From the NCBI GenBank assembly GCA_900557435.1, contig USSH01000011.1, forward strand, positions 1 to 19,720: DNA of 19,720 bases, given 5' to 3'. This DNA comes from an uncultured Coprococcus sp. (lineage in GTDB: Bacteria > Bacillota > Clostridia > Lachnospirales > Lachnospiraceae). Under the pieces are notes generated by a model, which was not told the origin of the DNA, ran no database searches, and saw only the letters and a program-made list of their open reading frames with translations. The translations under genes and the position numbers were made by a program. Below, one piece after another: positions 1 through 6,728 of the stretch (the stretch's first letter is position 1; the number at the start of each line of letters is the position of its first letter).

Positions 1-595
1 GACTGCCTATAACCATGTTGTGCTTTATATTGAAATGAGCACCCGTAAGCTTCACATCGTTCTCCTGGGCCATGACCAGGATCGGATCATATCCACTTCT
101 CAAAACCTTTATTATGTCAAATGGTTCACTGGTGAGCTCCGTTCTTCCACTCTCAAGTCTGCTCATATCAAGCACATCGTTGATGAGCAATTCAAGCTGT
201 TTTCCCGCATCATCTATCTTGGACAACGCATCCATCACTCTGTCCCTGTCATCTATACACTGTTCTGCAATTCGTGACATTCCAAGGATTCCATTGATAG
301 GAGTTCTTATATCGTGTGACATACGTGACAGGAATTCCGTCTTCGCTGTATTTGCACGCTTGGCCTCCTCGTAAGCTTCGGCAAGCAGCTTCTGGGCACG
401 GATCTCCTCTTTCTTCTCCTCGTCAATTTCCTGAACGCCTATGAGAATACGGTTAAGTTCTCTCTCCTCATCTGCCCTGACAGGAATCGCCGTCACACGA
501 CACCATCCATATAACGTGTCCCTAAATTCCTTGCTGACACTCTTCTCCGTCCTGAGTTTCTCCGCCAACCTGTCTAAATTGTAGAATCTGCGCAT
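1..595 (-). CDS. Sensor histidine kinase, C-terminal fragment (HisKA region), cut by left window edge
   Basis: On the minus strand an open frame runs from the amber codon at 608-610 to the window edge with no further stop. It encodes the second half of a PAS domain (including LYGWCRVTAIPV and LIGVQEIDEEKKEE), a linker helix, and a HisKA dimerisation domain with the H-box MSHDIRTPINGI; the phospho-accepting His codon is at 314-316. The ATPase domain would lie beyond the edge. The frame is the same as that of the gene at 608-1237, so the two were one protein. The first in-frame ATG is at 593-595, with a weak AGGA about 11 bases upstream, so reinitiation is possible but unproven. The family autophosphorylates on His and passes phosphate to a response-regulator receiver. 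No membrane segment is seen in the visible part, which suggests a cytosolic sensor. It could be a pseudogene remnant, a reinitiated product, or a base-call error. Confidence 0.75.
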   Translation of the reverse strand, partial: MRRFYNLDRLAEKLRTEKSVSKEFRDTLYGWCRVTAIPVRADEERELNRILIGVQEIDEEKKEEIRAQKLLAEAYEEAKRANTAKTEFLSRMSHDIRTPINGILGMSRIAEQCIDDRDRVMDALSKIDDAGKQLELLINDVLDMSRLESGRTELTSEPFDIIKVLRSGYDPILVMAQENDVKLTGAHFNIKHNMVIGS

Positions 596-607
596 CTGCT
601 CACGATC

Positions 608-1237
608 CTATTCAACTACACAGTTATCTATCACATTATCTATAGTCTTCTCTGATTCGTAATCCGAATTCTGTGCTGGAGTCCTGAGGGTATCACCTTC
701 CTTGATAACCCGCACCTTACCAGTCTGAAGATCAAATATCCACACAATAAAATATATGCTGCTGACTGCTTCAATAACCGAATCCTGCTCTCGAATCTCC
801 TCCTTGTGAGCCTGTTCCGCATTGCGCACAGCGGTTATGTCCTGATGATAGCCCCTGACTTTTACGCCATCGGTAAAGCCCATATCCTGAACACCACCAC
901 ATCTTATGTGCAGCAGTCCTCTGGTTGGATGCATCCAGGTATATACAACCTCCGCCTTGCCATCACGTCTTATGGTCTCCATGTATTTAGCGATGGCCTG
1001 CTGTGACTCCTCTGTGATGCCGGCTATCCACTTTACGTATCTATCTTCAGGTGACAAATCATCGGTCGTTCCAAGAAGATCGTTCATCTTCTTGTTTGCA
1101 TACAGCATAGATCTGCCATCGTTCATGATCACCATAGTCCACATACCGATACCAGCCCCGGCCAGGGTCTCTTCTATCTCATTCTGTACCTTTTTCTCCT
1201 GTTCCTCAGCGCCCAGATAAGCTTCTTTTTCCGTCAT
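608..1237 (-). CDS. PAS-domain sensor protein, N-terminal fragment ending at an in-frame amber codon
   Basis: This 209-residue frame starts at an ATG with AAAGGG about eight bases upstream. Residues about 20-140 form a PAS domain (GIGMWTMVIMNDG, YANKKMNDLLGTTDD, VRGYHQDITAVRNAEQ). A second PAS domain begins near residue 150 (SIYFIVWIFDLQTGKVRVI) but is cut after CVVE by TAG at 608-610. The missing half of that PAS domain and the kinase HisKA domain follow immediately in the same frame (DREQMRRFYNLDRL). A single C-to-T change from CAG (Gln) would explain the stop. Alone the fragment could bind a ligand but has no output domain. There is no signal peptide or membrane span. Its upstream neighbour, a 98-residue protein, is about 90 bases away, with no clear promoter or terminator between them. 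Confidence 0.8.
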   Translation of the reverse strand: MTEKEAYLGAEEQEKKVQNEIEETLAGAGIGMWTMVIMNDGRSMLYANKKMNDLLGTTDDLSPEDRYVKWIAGITEESQQAIAKYMETIRRDGKAEVVYTWMHPTRGLLHIRCGGVQDMGFTDGVKVRGYHQDITAVRNAEQAHKEEIREQDSVIEAVSSIYFIVWIFDLQTGKVRVIKEGDTLRTPAQNSDYESEKTIDNVIDNCVVE

Positions 1238-1329
1238 TATATCAACCCTTTTTCCATATACTTTTCTATAAATATTTGTACCATATAACGACAGATTTTA
1301 CCAGTTTAGAAACTCAACTGTTATGAAGA

Positions 1330-1626
1330 TCATTCATCATTTCCATCCAATCCGAAACCTTCCTCCAGAAACCTATTCCACTCGGCATTATTGCTCTCAA
1401 GTTTTTTCTTCTGCATGATCCTGTTCCTATCTGTGAGGATGGAAAGCATCTCATCAACAATCTCCTCCAGCGGCAGTTCCTGATAATGCGACAGATATCC
1501 CATCATCCTACCAGCCGTAAAATCCGTATTCAGATTCTTTGTTATGAGGTCGCAGAACTCCTCCGGATACCCCCGGTCAAGCATCATATCATAAAGTTCC
1601 ATGCTCATCTCTGATCTCGGTTTCAT
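1330..1626 (-). CDS. Small uncharacterised protein, coupled to the flippase-like gene
   Basis: I do not recognise a named family for this 98-residue protein. It is soluble, predicted mostly helical and acidic at the C-terminus, with features such as MLDRGYPEEFCDLI, TKNLNTDFTAGRMMGYLSH and a lysine cluster (IMQKKKLE). Its ATG overlaps the stop of the upstream membrane protein in an ATGA arrangement, and an AAGGAG sequence sits just ahead of the ATG, so translation is very likely coupled. The N-terminal part, with a run of short helices, looks like a small regulatory or adaptor fold, but this is only an impression. The conserved coupling suggests it works with or regulates the flippase-like protein. 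Confidence 0.75.
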   Translation of the reverse strand: MKPRSEMSMELYDMMLDRGYPEEFCDLITKNLNTDFTAGRMMGYLSHYQELPLEEIVDEMLSILTDRNRIMQKKKLESNNAEWNRFLEEGFGLDGNDE

Positions 1627-2648
1627 TCAGATCTCCTTCCTATCACAAAGCTTGCCACCACTGTAAATATTGCACTTATCATAAGTTCTGTATAGTACCC
1701 CAGTCCTCTGCTGAGTATCATGCCCGGCAGGAGCAATGTGCTGCCAAATATCGGCAGGAACATCTCCATGAAGAGTTTTTCGCTGATTCCCATACCGCCC
1801 GGAAGGGGAAGCATATCCACCGCAACTGCTATGGCTCCCTGCATGAGAATGATAAGCCATGCCGATGATCCTGAAAGTCCAAATGCCTTGTACACAAACC
1901 ATGTAGCTGCAAACAGTGATAATCTTTGCACAACTGTTATAATAAACACTACCACCAGCATCCCGAAATGTCCTACCATGTAATCCGCAGTCTGGTTATA
2001 CTTTTCCATTGATGCTGCGAGCTTTTCCTCACGGGACTTCTTGTGTCTTAAGAATCTCATCTTCTCAAGAAGTCTGCTGCCATTCACCACAAATGCCTTT
2101 GCAAGCAACGGGTGAAATGCGAACAGCACCATTCCAGCCACGCACGCAACATTAAGTACAAGTCCAAGGTAAAATACCCACCGAACATCATCTATATATG
2201 TATGTATAAAACTCTGTCCAAATATGGCTATTCCAAGTCCCAAAAGTACCAGCACCAGCTTGTAAGTGATCGTCACTATGAGCAGCACCTGTGTGGAAAC
2301 AGGGATTGGTATCTTCTTTTTCTTCATATAATATATCTGAGCCGGCTGTCCCCCCGACGCAGAGGGTGTGATGCAGCTGAAAAAGAATCCAACCGACGAG
2401 AACAGGAAACAGGTTCCCCTGCCTATTTTCACGCCAAGCTTGCTCATCATATAATGTATGATAACTGATTCTCCCCATATAAATACCACGACACATACCA
2501 CTCCCGGTACGAGCCACCAAGGATTCACCGTCTGAAGTATATCAGATATCTGTCCTATATCCTCGCCGTGAAACACTCCGTATATCGTTCCGGCAAATAT
2601 GAGAACCAGGAACAATACGTTGAACACCATCTTTTTCTTACTTTCCAT
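1623..2648 (-). CDS. Flippase-like (LPG_synthase_TM / UPF0104) integral membrane protein
   Basis: The 341-residue protein has about eight hydrophobic segments, beginning with VFNVLFLVLIFAGTIYGVF near residues 8-26 and ending with IFTVVASFVIG. Two glycine-rich signatures typical of PF03706 are visible: PSASGGQPAQIYYM near residues 95-108 and PLPGGMGISEKLF in the last third. The family includes the membrane half of MprF, which flips lysyl-phosphatidylglycerol, and standalone YbhN/AglD-like proteins thought to move lipid-linked substrates. No aminoacyl-transferase domain is attached, so this is the standalone form and its substrate is unknown. An extended -10 element lies upstream at 2719-2727. 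The stop overlaps the start of the 98-residue gene. SD spacing is poor (AAAGGA about 11 bases away). Confidence 0.85.
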   Translation of the reverse strand: MESKKKMVFNVLFLVLIFAGTIYGVFHGEDIGQISDILQTVNPWWLVPGVVCVVVFIWGESVIIHYMMSKLGVKIGRGTCFLFSSVGFFFSCITPSASGGQPAQIYYMKKKKIPIPVSTQVLLIVTITYKLVLVLLGLGIAIFGQSFIHTYIDDVRWVFYLGLVLNVACVAGMVLFAFHPLLAKAFVVNGSRLLEKMRFLRHKKSREEKLAASMEKYNQTADYMVGHFGMLVVVFIITVVQRLSLFAATWFVYKAFGLSGSSAWLIILMQGAIAVAVDMLPLPGGMGISEKLFMEMFLPIFGSTLLLPGMILSRGLGYYTELMISAIFTVVASFVIGRRSE

Positions 2649-2718
2649 TTAACTTACTATCCTTTTCATATCCGGGGCAATTCCCCTGTAAATATAGTGC
2701 TAAGTCATGCACAATGCT

Positions 2719-2727
2719 AGTATATCA
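2719..2727 (-). promoter_or_regulatory. Candidate extended -10 promoter element for the flippase-like gene
   Basis: On the minus strand TGATATACT gives an extended -10 (TGn followed by TATACT). No good -35 is seen at the expected distance (CATTTA). The leader would be about 65 bases and contains a short GGGG/CCCC hairpin at 2674-2686. The rest of the 160-base gap down to 2808 holds no clear terminator for the anti-sigma gene. Confidence 0.35.
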
Positions 2728-2808
2728 TGGATCATTCAATTAAATGGCAAAAAAGGGTGGTTTTTACTTTAATTATTTGTAATGTAAGTTTTGTACGACA
2801 TATGCTTT

Positions 2809-3531
2809 CTATTTTTCACTGTTCAGCATCGGCAGATTCTGCCCCTTCTCCCAGAGAGTCACAACCTCAGTTCCATCCTTGTGGCAATACACTATCTTAT
2901 TTATAACTCTTGGCTCCTCATCGCCATAGTATATATCTGAACTGCCTGTATGCTCATGTTCAGTCTGAGGGATAGCCGCGCCCTCTCTATATCCTCCAAA
3001 GCTCTGGTATGCCTCACCTGACATCCACGACCTTGCATTTCCAAATATATCAAGTGATGTCAATCCCTGCTCCCCGAGATAAAATTTGAATACACCGTTG
3101 TCCATTTCATCCGAAGTGCTTATATCTACTATCTGTCCCATTCCCTCAAGACCATTCTGGTGAAGGTACAGCATTCCGTCTATCTCGACAACCTCGACAG
3201 CCTGTTGTATCCCCTCCGATGTCATCTTTGGCCACACCTCAGCCCACCTGCAGGTTATCGCCCAGTTGAGCAATATCCAGAGCAGAACAAATATCATGAT
3301 AACCGCCAGCGCTCTTCCTCTTATCTTTTTATTTACAAATTTCTTAAACCCTTTGACTCCTGAACTGTCCTCCATTGGAAGCACAAGATGTGATTTCATG
3401 CGCTCAACCGTCATCAGGCAGTCCGGACAATGCTCTATATGCTCTTCAACCTTTGCTTTGCTCTCCTCGCTGCATACGCCATCCACGTAAAGTGGTATGA
3501 GATCTTTTATCATTTCACAATCTTTATTCAC
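2809..3531 (-). CDS. Zinc-finger anti-sigma factor (ZAS type), single-pass membrane protein
   Basis: The 240-residue protein starts with GTG, chosen because a perfect AGGAGG sits about seven bases upstream. The N-terminus has the zinc-finger anti-sigma (zf-HC2) signature: C5, then H31-x3-C35-x2-C38 (HIEHCPDC). A basic stretch (KKFVNKKIRGR) precedes one membrane segment at about residues 74-93, and the remaining roughly 145 residues are predicted to lie outside the cell. In this family the cytosolic finger holds an ECF sigma factor inactive until an envelope signal releases it. The gene follows the ECF sigma gene by 20 bases, the standard pairing, so the two are almost certainly partners. The extracytoplasmic domain is not recognised, and the signal is unknown. 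Confidence 0.88.
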   Translation of the reverse strand: MNKDCEMIKDLIPLYVDGVCSEESKAKVEEHIEHCPDCLMTVERMKSHLVLPMEDSSGVKGFKKFVNKKIRGRALAVIMIFVLLWILLNWAITCRWAEVWPKMTSEGIQQAVEVVEIDGMLYLHQNGLEGMGQIVDISTSDEMDNGVFKFYLGEQGLTSLDIFGNARSWMSGEAYQSFGGYREGAAIPQTEHEHTGSSDIYYGDEEPRVINKIVYCHKDGTEVVTLWEKGQNLPMLNSEK

Positions 3532-3551
3532 TATTCTACCTCCTGTTTCTG

Positions 3552-4073
3552 TTACATTTTATCCATTATCATCATTCTGGCACGGTGATATGTCACTCTC
3601 GCCCAGCTCTCCGTCTTGCCAAATATATCAGCGATCTGTCCGAATCTCAGTTCACCGAATACCCTGAGAGTGAACACTTCTTTATACGGTTCCGGCAGTT
3701 CATGCAGTATTCTGTGAATCTTTATCGCCTGCTCCTTATCAACTGTCTCTGATATGAGATCATACTCCGCATCCCCCATAAGTGCAGCCTGTGACTCTGA
3801 CCGGTTATTTACCGCGTCACCATCCACCTGCTCCCTGTTCTGTTTTCCCGCATATGTAAAGTATGTATTCTTGGCTATCTGACAAAGCCAGACCTTTATA
3901 TCACAGTCTCCTTTGAACCGATCCACAGCTTTTATCGCTTTAACAAATGTCTCCTGTGTTATGTCTTCGGCTACATGGGGATTCTTAGACAGTGCCAGCA
4001 CAAAACGATATACGTCTTTGTAGTACTTTTCGTATATTTCTTCTATTCCATTTTTTTCTTTTCCTGACGCCAA
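3552..4073 (-). CDS. ECF-family RNA polymerase sigma factor
   Basis: This 173-residue sigma-70-family protein has region 2 at about residues 10-80 (YEKYYKDVYRFVLALSKNP, DITQETFVKAIKAVDRFKG, VWLCQIAKNTYF) and region 4 at about 115-170 (LPEPYKEVFTLRVFGELRF, IADIFGKTESWARVTYHRAR). Regions 1 and 3 are absent, as expected of ECF factors. The start is TTG, supported by GGGAGGT ending seven bases upstream; no ATG fits better. It is followed by its anti-sigma gene. The upstream promoter has an ECF-like -35, TGTAAC, suggesting positive autoregulation. The regulon is unknown; the Bacillus SigX/SigV/SigW class is the closest functional analogy. Confidence 0.92.
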   Translation of the reverse strand: MASGKEKNGIEEIYEKYYKDVYRFVLALSKNPHVAEDITQETFVKAIKAVDRFKGDCDIKVWLCQIAKNTYFTYAGKQNREQVDGDAVNNRSESQAALMGDAEYDLISETVDKEQAIKIHRILHELPEPYKEVFTLRVFGELRFGQIADIFGKTESWARVTYHRARMMIMDKM

Positions 4074-4080
4074 GTTTTTT

Positions 4081-4087
4081 ACCTCCC
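4081..4087 (-). promoter_or_regulatory. Strong SD that fixes the TTG start of the sigma gene
   Basis: GGGAGGT on the minus strand lies seven bases before TTG at 4071-4073. It is the only strong SD near the gene start. Confidence 0.8.
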
Positions 4088-4098
4088 TTCACATATAA

Positions 4099-4124
4099 GA
4101 CCAGTATAATTGAAAAACGTTACA
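4099..4124 (-). promoter_or_regulatory. ECF-type autoregulatory promoter of the sigma/anti-sigma operon
   Basis: On the minus strand TGTAAC (4119-4124) is followed after 16 bases by GGTC (4099-4102). This matches the bipartite layout of ECF promoters (AAC-containing -35; CGTC-like -10), for example Bacillus TGTAAC or TGAAAC with CGTC or CGAC. A T-run follows the -35, also usual. The predicted start would leave a leader of about 20 bases holding the SD. Confidence 0.6.
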
Positions 4125-4132
4125 AAAAAATA

Positions 4133-4172
4133 AAAAATGCTGTGAATTTCGAAAATTCTTCACAGCATTTTT
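4133..4172 (-). terminator. Rho-independent terminator of the zinc-ribbon/TPM operon
   Basis: A perfect 14-bp stem (AAAAATGCTGTGAA with TTCACAGCATTTTT) encloses a 12-base loop. On the minus strand the stem runs into a T-rich tail (TTTTTTATTTTTTTG). It lies about 35 bases past the stop of the TPM gene and just before the ECF promoter, so it separates the two units. Confidence 0.88.
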
Positions 4173-4207
4173 CATCGTTTATATTTGTCAGATTTTCTTC
4201 TCTTTGA

Positions 4208-4996
4208 CTAGAAGCTATGGCCTCCACCGCCGCCGCCGATGCCTCCGCCTCCGAATCCACCGCCGCCGATTCCGCCATGACCGCCGGATCCAGATCTTGT
4301 ACTTCTCGTTTCACTGATCATATCATATTTATGATTCATATTATATGAAACCTTTGTACCGGTAAGTAAATTTTTTGAACCCATGTCATAAACCTTCGAG
4401 GTCTTTTTCATCAGAAGATAATTAAGCAATATAGAAAATATTATTGCAAGGAGTATGTTGCTGATATGCTTCATTGGACGGCTTATCTGCTCTCCTGCCA
4501 GCAGCATATTTATCTGCTGGAATGCCTCATTTGCGCACTCAAAATATTTCTCTTCACTTGCATATTCATAGACATTGTCTGTTATCGTATAAGCATTTGT
4601 CTTGGTGATGATCTTGTATGGTTCACCATACGAATAGATGTATATCTGTCTATTACGCATATCAATTAAAAACATAACACCATCCCGGGTGCCAAATTCT
4701 CTTTTATAGGCAGATTCCGCATGGTATGCTGTAGATCTGTACATAAGGTTCGATGTCACACACAATACATTGCAATAACGGGCAGTCTCCTTCATAGTCT
4801 CCGACAATTGTGCCTCCTGACTTTCAGTCAACACATCTGCATCATCTTTGATTACCACTTCATGCTGGTGACTGTACGAATCATCCTGATCCTTCTCTGA
4901 TGCCTGAGCAGTCACTACACCATTACATCCCATAACCCAAAACAGCAGTATGATCATTACAGTGATCACCACTCTGCCAATTATCACTCTACGCAC
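4208..4996 (-). CDS. TPM-domain exported protein with glycine-rich tail
   Basis: The best start is GTG at 4994-4996, fixed by GGGAGGTG at 5003-5010; an in-frame TTG at 5020 lies upstream of that SD and is less likely. The 262-residue product has a signal or anchor helix (about residues 4-23), a possible lipobox-like VMGC at 21-24, and an AQA-S site near 32. A TPM domain follows (about 43-170: DADVLTESQEAQLSETM, GVMFLIDMRNRQIYIYSYG). A second membrane helix is at about 176-195. The tail is almost only glycine with His, Ile and Phe, ending GGGGGGHSF. TPM proteins are membrane-linked with variable functions, including phosphatase-like and photosystem-repair roles. The gene overlaps the zinc-ribbon membrane protein gene by eight bases, so the two are probably partners. 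Function is unknown. Confidence 0.85.
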   Translation of the reverse strand: MRRVIIGRVVITVMIILLFWVMGCNGVVTAQASEKDQDDSYSHQHEVVIKDDADVLTESQEAQLSETMKETARYCNVLCVTSNLMYRSTAYHAESAYKREFGTRDGVMFLIDMRNRQIYIYSYGEPYKIITKTNAYTITDNVYEYASEEKYFECANEAFQQINMLLAGEQISRPMKHISNILLAIIFSILLNYLLMKKTSKVYDMGSKNLLTGTKVSYNMNHKYDMISETRSTRSGSGGHGGIGGGGFGGGGIGGGGGGHSF

Positions 4997-6665
4997 GATG
5001 ATCACCTCCCTTGTACTCAAACTGTGGAAGTGGTCTTGTGGACATCCGGTTGTGGCTGATAACCAGATCTATAAGCGTCAGAATGGTTGCAGCACACACC
5101 AGGAGCACGCATCCATAATAATACTTGTCCATAACAGGTTTTATCAACACGACCGCTACAGAAAGAATGGTGGCAAATGCAATAAATAATCCCATGACGC
5201 CACTTTTTCTTTTTACTCTTCTAACATTTGCTATGCCTTTTACTGCCCCATAAATGGCAACCAGGCACGAAATACATGCCACAACATAACTGGCCTTTCC
5301 CATAATATCCCAGTTAAAAAGAAATGGATTTATACCAAACTTCAGACAGAATAGCACTATTATGCACGCTATCAGCTGTATGACTTCCAGAAAACAGGAA
5401 AACTTCACAAATGAAGTTATCTTATTTTTTATTTTTCTTTTTGTGTCTTTTTGCGGCTTTTTTGTTGGCAGCTTTTTTGTTTGTAGCTTTTTCTTCCTGC
5501 CTCCACTTTTCTTTGCATTGAGTGTGTGCCTTGCGAAGAATCCCACATCATTTTCATGTGTCTCTACATCTGCTATCTTCTCCATCTCATCGCAATATAT
5601 CATGGTCACAAGCGCACCTATCGCAGATACAAATGCCAATAGCACGCCAGGCCTCACCGTAAGAAATAAATTCAGCAAAAAGTATAATGGGATCACTCCT
5701 ATCAGGCATCCAAGCAGGAACTTTCCGATGTCAAGCGGTATGTCTGCAGCCACTTTGCCCGTGCTGCCATTTACCGCTGCATATGCAATACGCTTACCGT
5801 TCTTGTACGACAAAAGCCACACAGGAAACAACCCGGTCTTTGCTCCAGTGATCTTTATATCCATCGTTTCTGACAATGGCTCATCCGGTTCACCGATAGC
5901 ATCATATGTGCATAGATGATGCTTTATCTTACTCATCATCACATCATACGCCATATCGCCTGTTACCTGCGCTATCTTATCCCTGTAAACATTATAATCC
6001 ACATCCGGCAGATCCGCGTAGAACCCACTCAGATATCCCATGGAAAATGGCTTCATATCCGCCGAGTCAAATGGTGCCACCTTGCTGCTGAGATCATCCG
6101 GAAACAGCGATGATGCATCCATAGTTATATTCTCATAATGATTATCTGCAAAACATCTTACATTATATGTATGACTGACTGCATTATCCCCTAAGCTATA
6201 GCTGTCCGTCGCCCTGACAGCGGTTTTACCTTTCTGGTCAACATCACACAGCCAATAAGGCATGTAGATTCCACGGAACTCCTGCACATTTCGTCTGTGT
6301 TTCAGCCTGTTCGGCGCGTATATCGCCCTCTTCATGACTGTGGCGTATGATGCCTTGCACATATCCTTCGTCACCGCAAACGGTATCACATAGTCCGGTC
6401 TTCTCTCACTTTTCAGCCGGCTGGAAAGCATAGTTGCTGCCCCGCAATAACTGCAGAATCCCGTCGCTGATTCATCCGTACTGTATATCTCCCCACCGCA
6501 CTGCGGACAAATGAATACGGTAATCTCCATAAGCTTGCGTTCCTCGCTGTCCTCATCCTTGTCGACACTCTCCGGCTCGTATTCATTTCCACATGCTTTG
6601 CAGTACATTTTCTTTCTTGCTATATCATATACCAGATTGCTGCCACATCCGGCACATTGTATCAT
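4989..6665 (-). CDS. Double zinc-ribbon, multi-pass membrane protein
   Basis: The 558-residue protein opens with two zinc ribbons: C4-x2-C7 with C22-x2-C25, and C53-x2-C56 with C71-x2-C74. A soluble middle domain (about 80-310) follows, including YVIPFAVTKDMCKASY, FRGIYMPYWLCDVD and GLFPVWLLSYKNGKRIAYA. The rest has about six membrane segments from residue 318 onward, interrupted by a strongly basic stretch of KK repeats near 390-420. Similar zinc-ribbon proteins in Firmicutes are annotated as TFIIB-type zinc-ribbon proteins; I know of no assigned reaction. The gene ends inside the TPM gene (eight-base overlap), showing coupling. SD is AGGGGG before the ATG. A -10 element and a palindrome lie upstream. 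A role in envelope quality control is only a guess. Confidence 0.82.
   Translation of the reverse strand: MIQCAGCGSNLVYDIARKKMYCKACGNEYEPESVDKDEDSEERKLMEITVFICPQCGGEIYSTDESATGFCSYCGAATMLSSRLKSERRPDYVIPFAVTKDMCKASYATVMKRAIYAPNRLKHRRNVQEFRGIYMPYWLCDVDQKGKTAVRATDSYSLGDNAVSHTYNVRCFADNHYENITMDASSLFPDDLSSKVAPFDSADMKPFSMGYLSGFYADLPDVDYNVYRDKIAQVTGDMAYDVMMSKIKHHLCTYDAIGEPDEPLSETMDIKITGAKTGLFPVWLLSYKNGKRIAYAAVNGSTGKVAADIPLDIGKFLLGCLIGVIPLYFLLNLFLTVRPGVLLAFVSAIGALVTMIYCDEMEKIADVETHENDVGFFARHTLNAKKSGGRKKKLQTKKLPTKKPQKDTKRKIKNKITSFVKFSCFLEVIQLIACIIVLFCLKFGINPFLFNWDIMGKASYVVACISCLVAIYGAVKGIANVRRVKRKSGVMGLFIAFATILSVAVVLIKPVMDKYYYGCVLLVCAATILTLIDLVISHNRMSTRPLPQFEYKGGDHRA
5003..5010 (-). promoter_or_regulatory. 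SD that fixes the GTG start of the TPM gene
   Basis: GGGAGGTG on the minus strand, six bases before GTG at 4994-4996 and inside the end of the upstream gene. It rules out the longer TTG-start reading. Confidence 0.75.
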
Positions 6666-6699
6666 ATGTATTTCCCCCTGTAATATAAATTGTGAAAGA

Positions 6700-6714
6700 T
6701 TATTGGTACAATAA
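6700..6714. promoter_or_regulatory. 15-bp palindrome, candidate XRE operator before the zinc-ribbon gene
   Basis: TTATTGGTACAATAA is a perfect 6-3-6 inverted repeat. It lies right after the TATAAT at 6723-6728, at about +3 to +17 of the predicted transcript, a classic repressor position. It matches 12 of 15 bases with the palindrome at 7511-7525 ahead of the XRE gene. Confidence 0.45.
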
Positions 6715-6722
6715 CCTAACTC

Positions 6723-6728
6723 ATTATA
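6723..6728 (-). promoter_or_regulatory. Candidate -10 element for the zinc-ribbon/TPM operon
   Basis: A perfect TATAAT on the minus strand begins right after the XRE stop codon and would give a leader of about 50 bases. The -35 at the right distance (TGGTTC) is poor, so an activator or weak expression is possible. Confidence 0.4.

Noticed and set aside
1272..1288. TTGTACCATATAA-like sequence resembling the XRE palindrome, upstream of the PAS gene
   Set aside because: The inverted-repeat symmetry is broken and spacing differs by one base; only the central TGTACCA is shared.
1302..1321. Short inverted repeat (AGTTT-AG-AAACT) between the 98-residue gene and the sensor gene
   Set aside because: Too short and without a T-tract; neither a terminator nor a clear operator.
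2745..2770. Possible terminator of the anti-sigma gene
   Set aside because: Only A/T runs around a CCACCC loop are present; no stable GC-containing stem.
5362..5919. Long plus-strand reading frames such as the 185-codon frame opposite the zinc-ribbon gene
   Set aside because: They lie antisense to well-supported genes, lack SD sites and show low-complexity Phe/Leu/Ser composition typical of antisense shadows.
6682..6711. A -10-like TATATT with TTGTAC -35 closer to the zinc-ribbon gene start
   Set aside because: The predicted start would fall within the SD, leaving no usable ribosome-binding site; the TATAAT at 6723-6728 is better placed.
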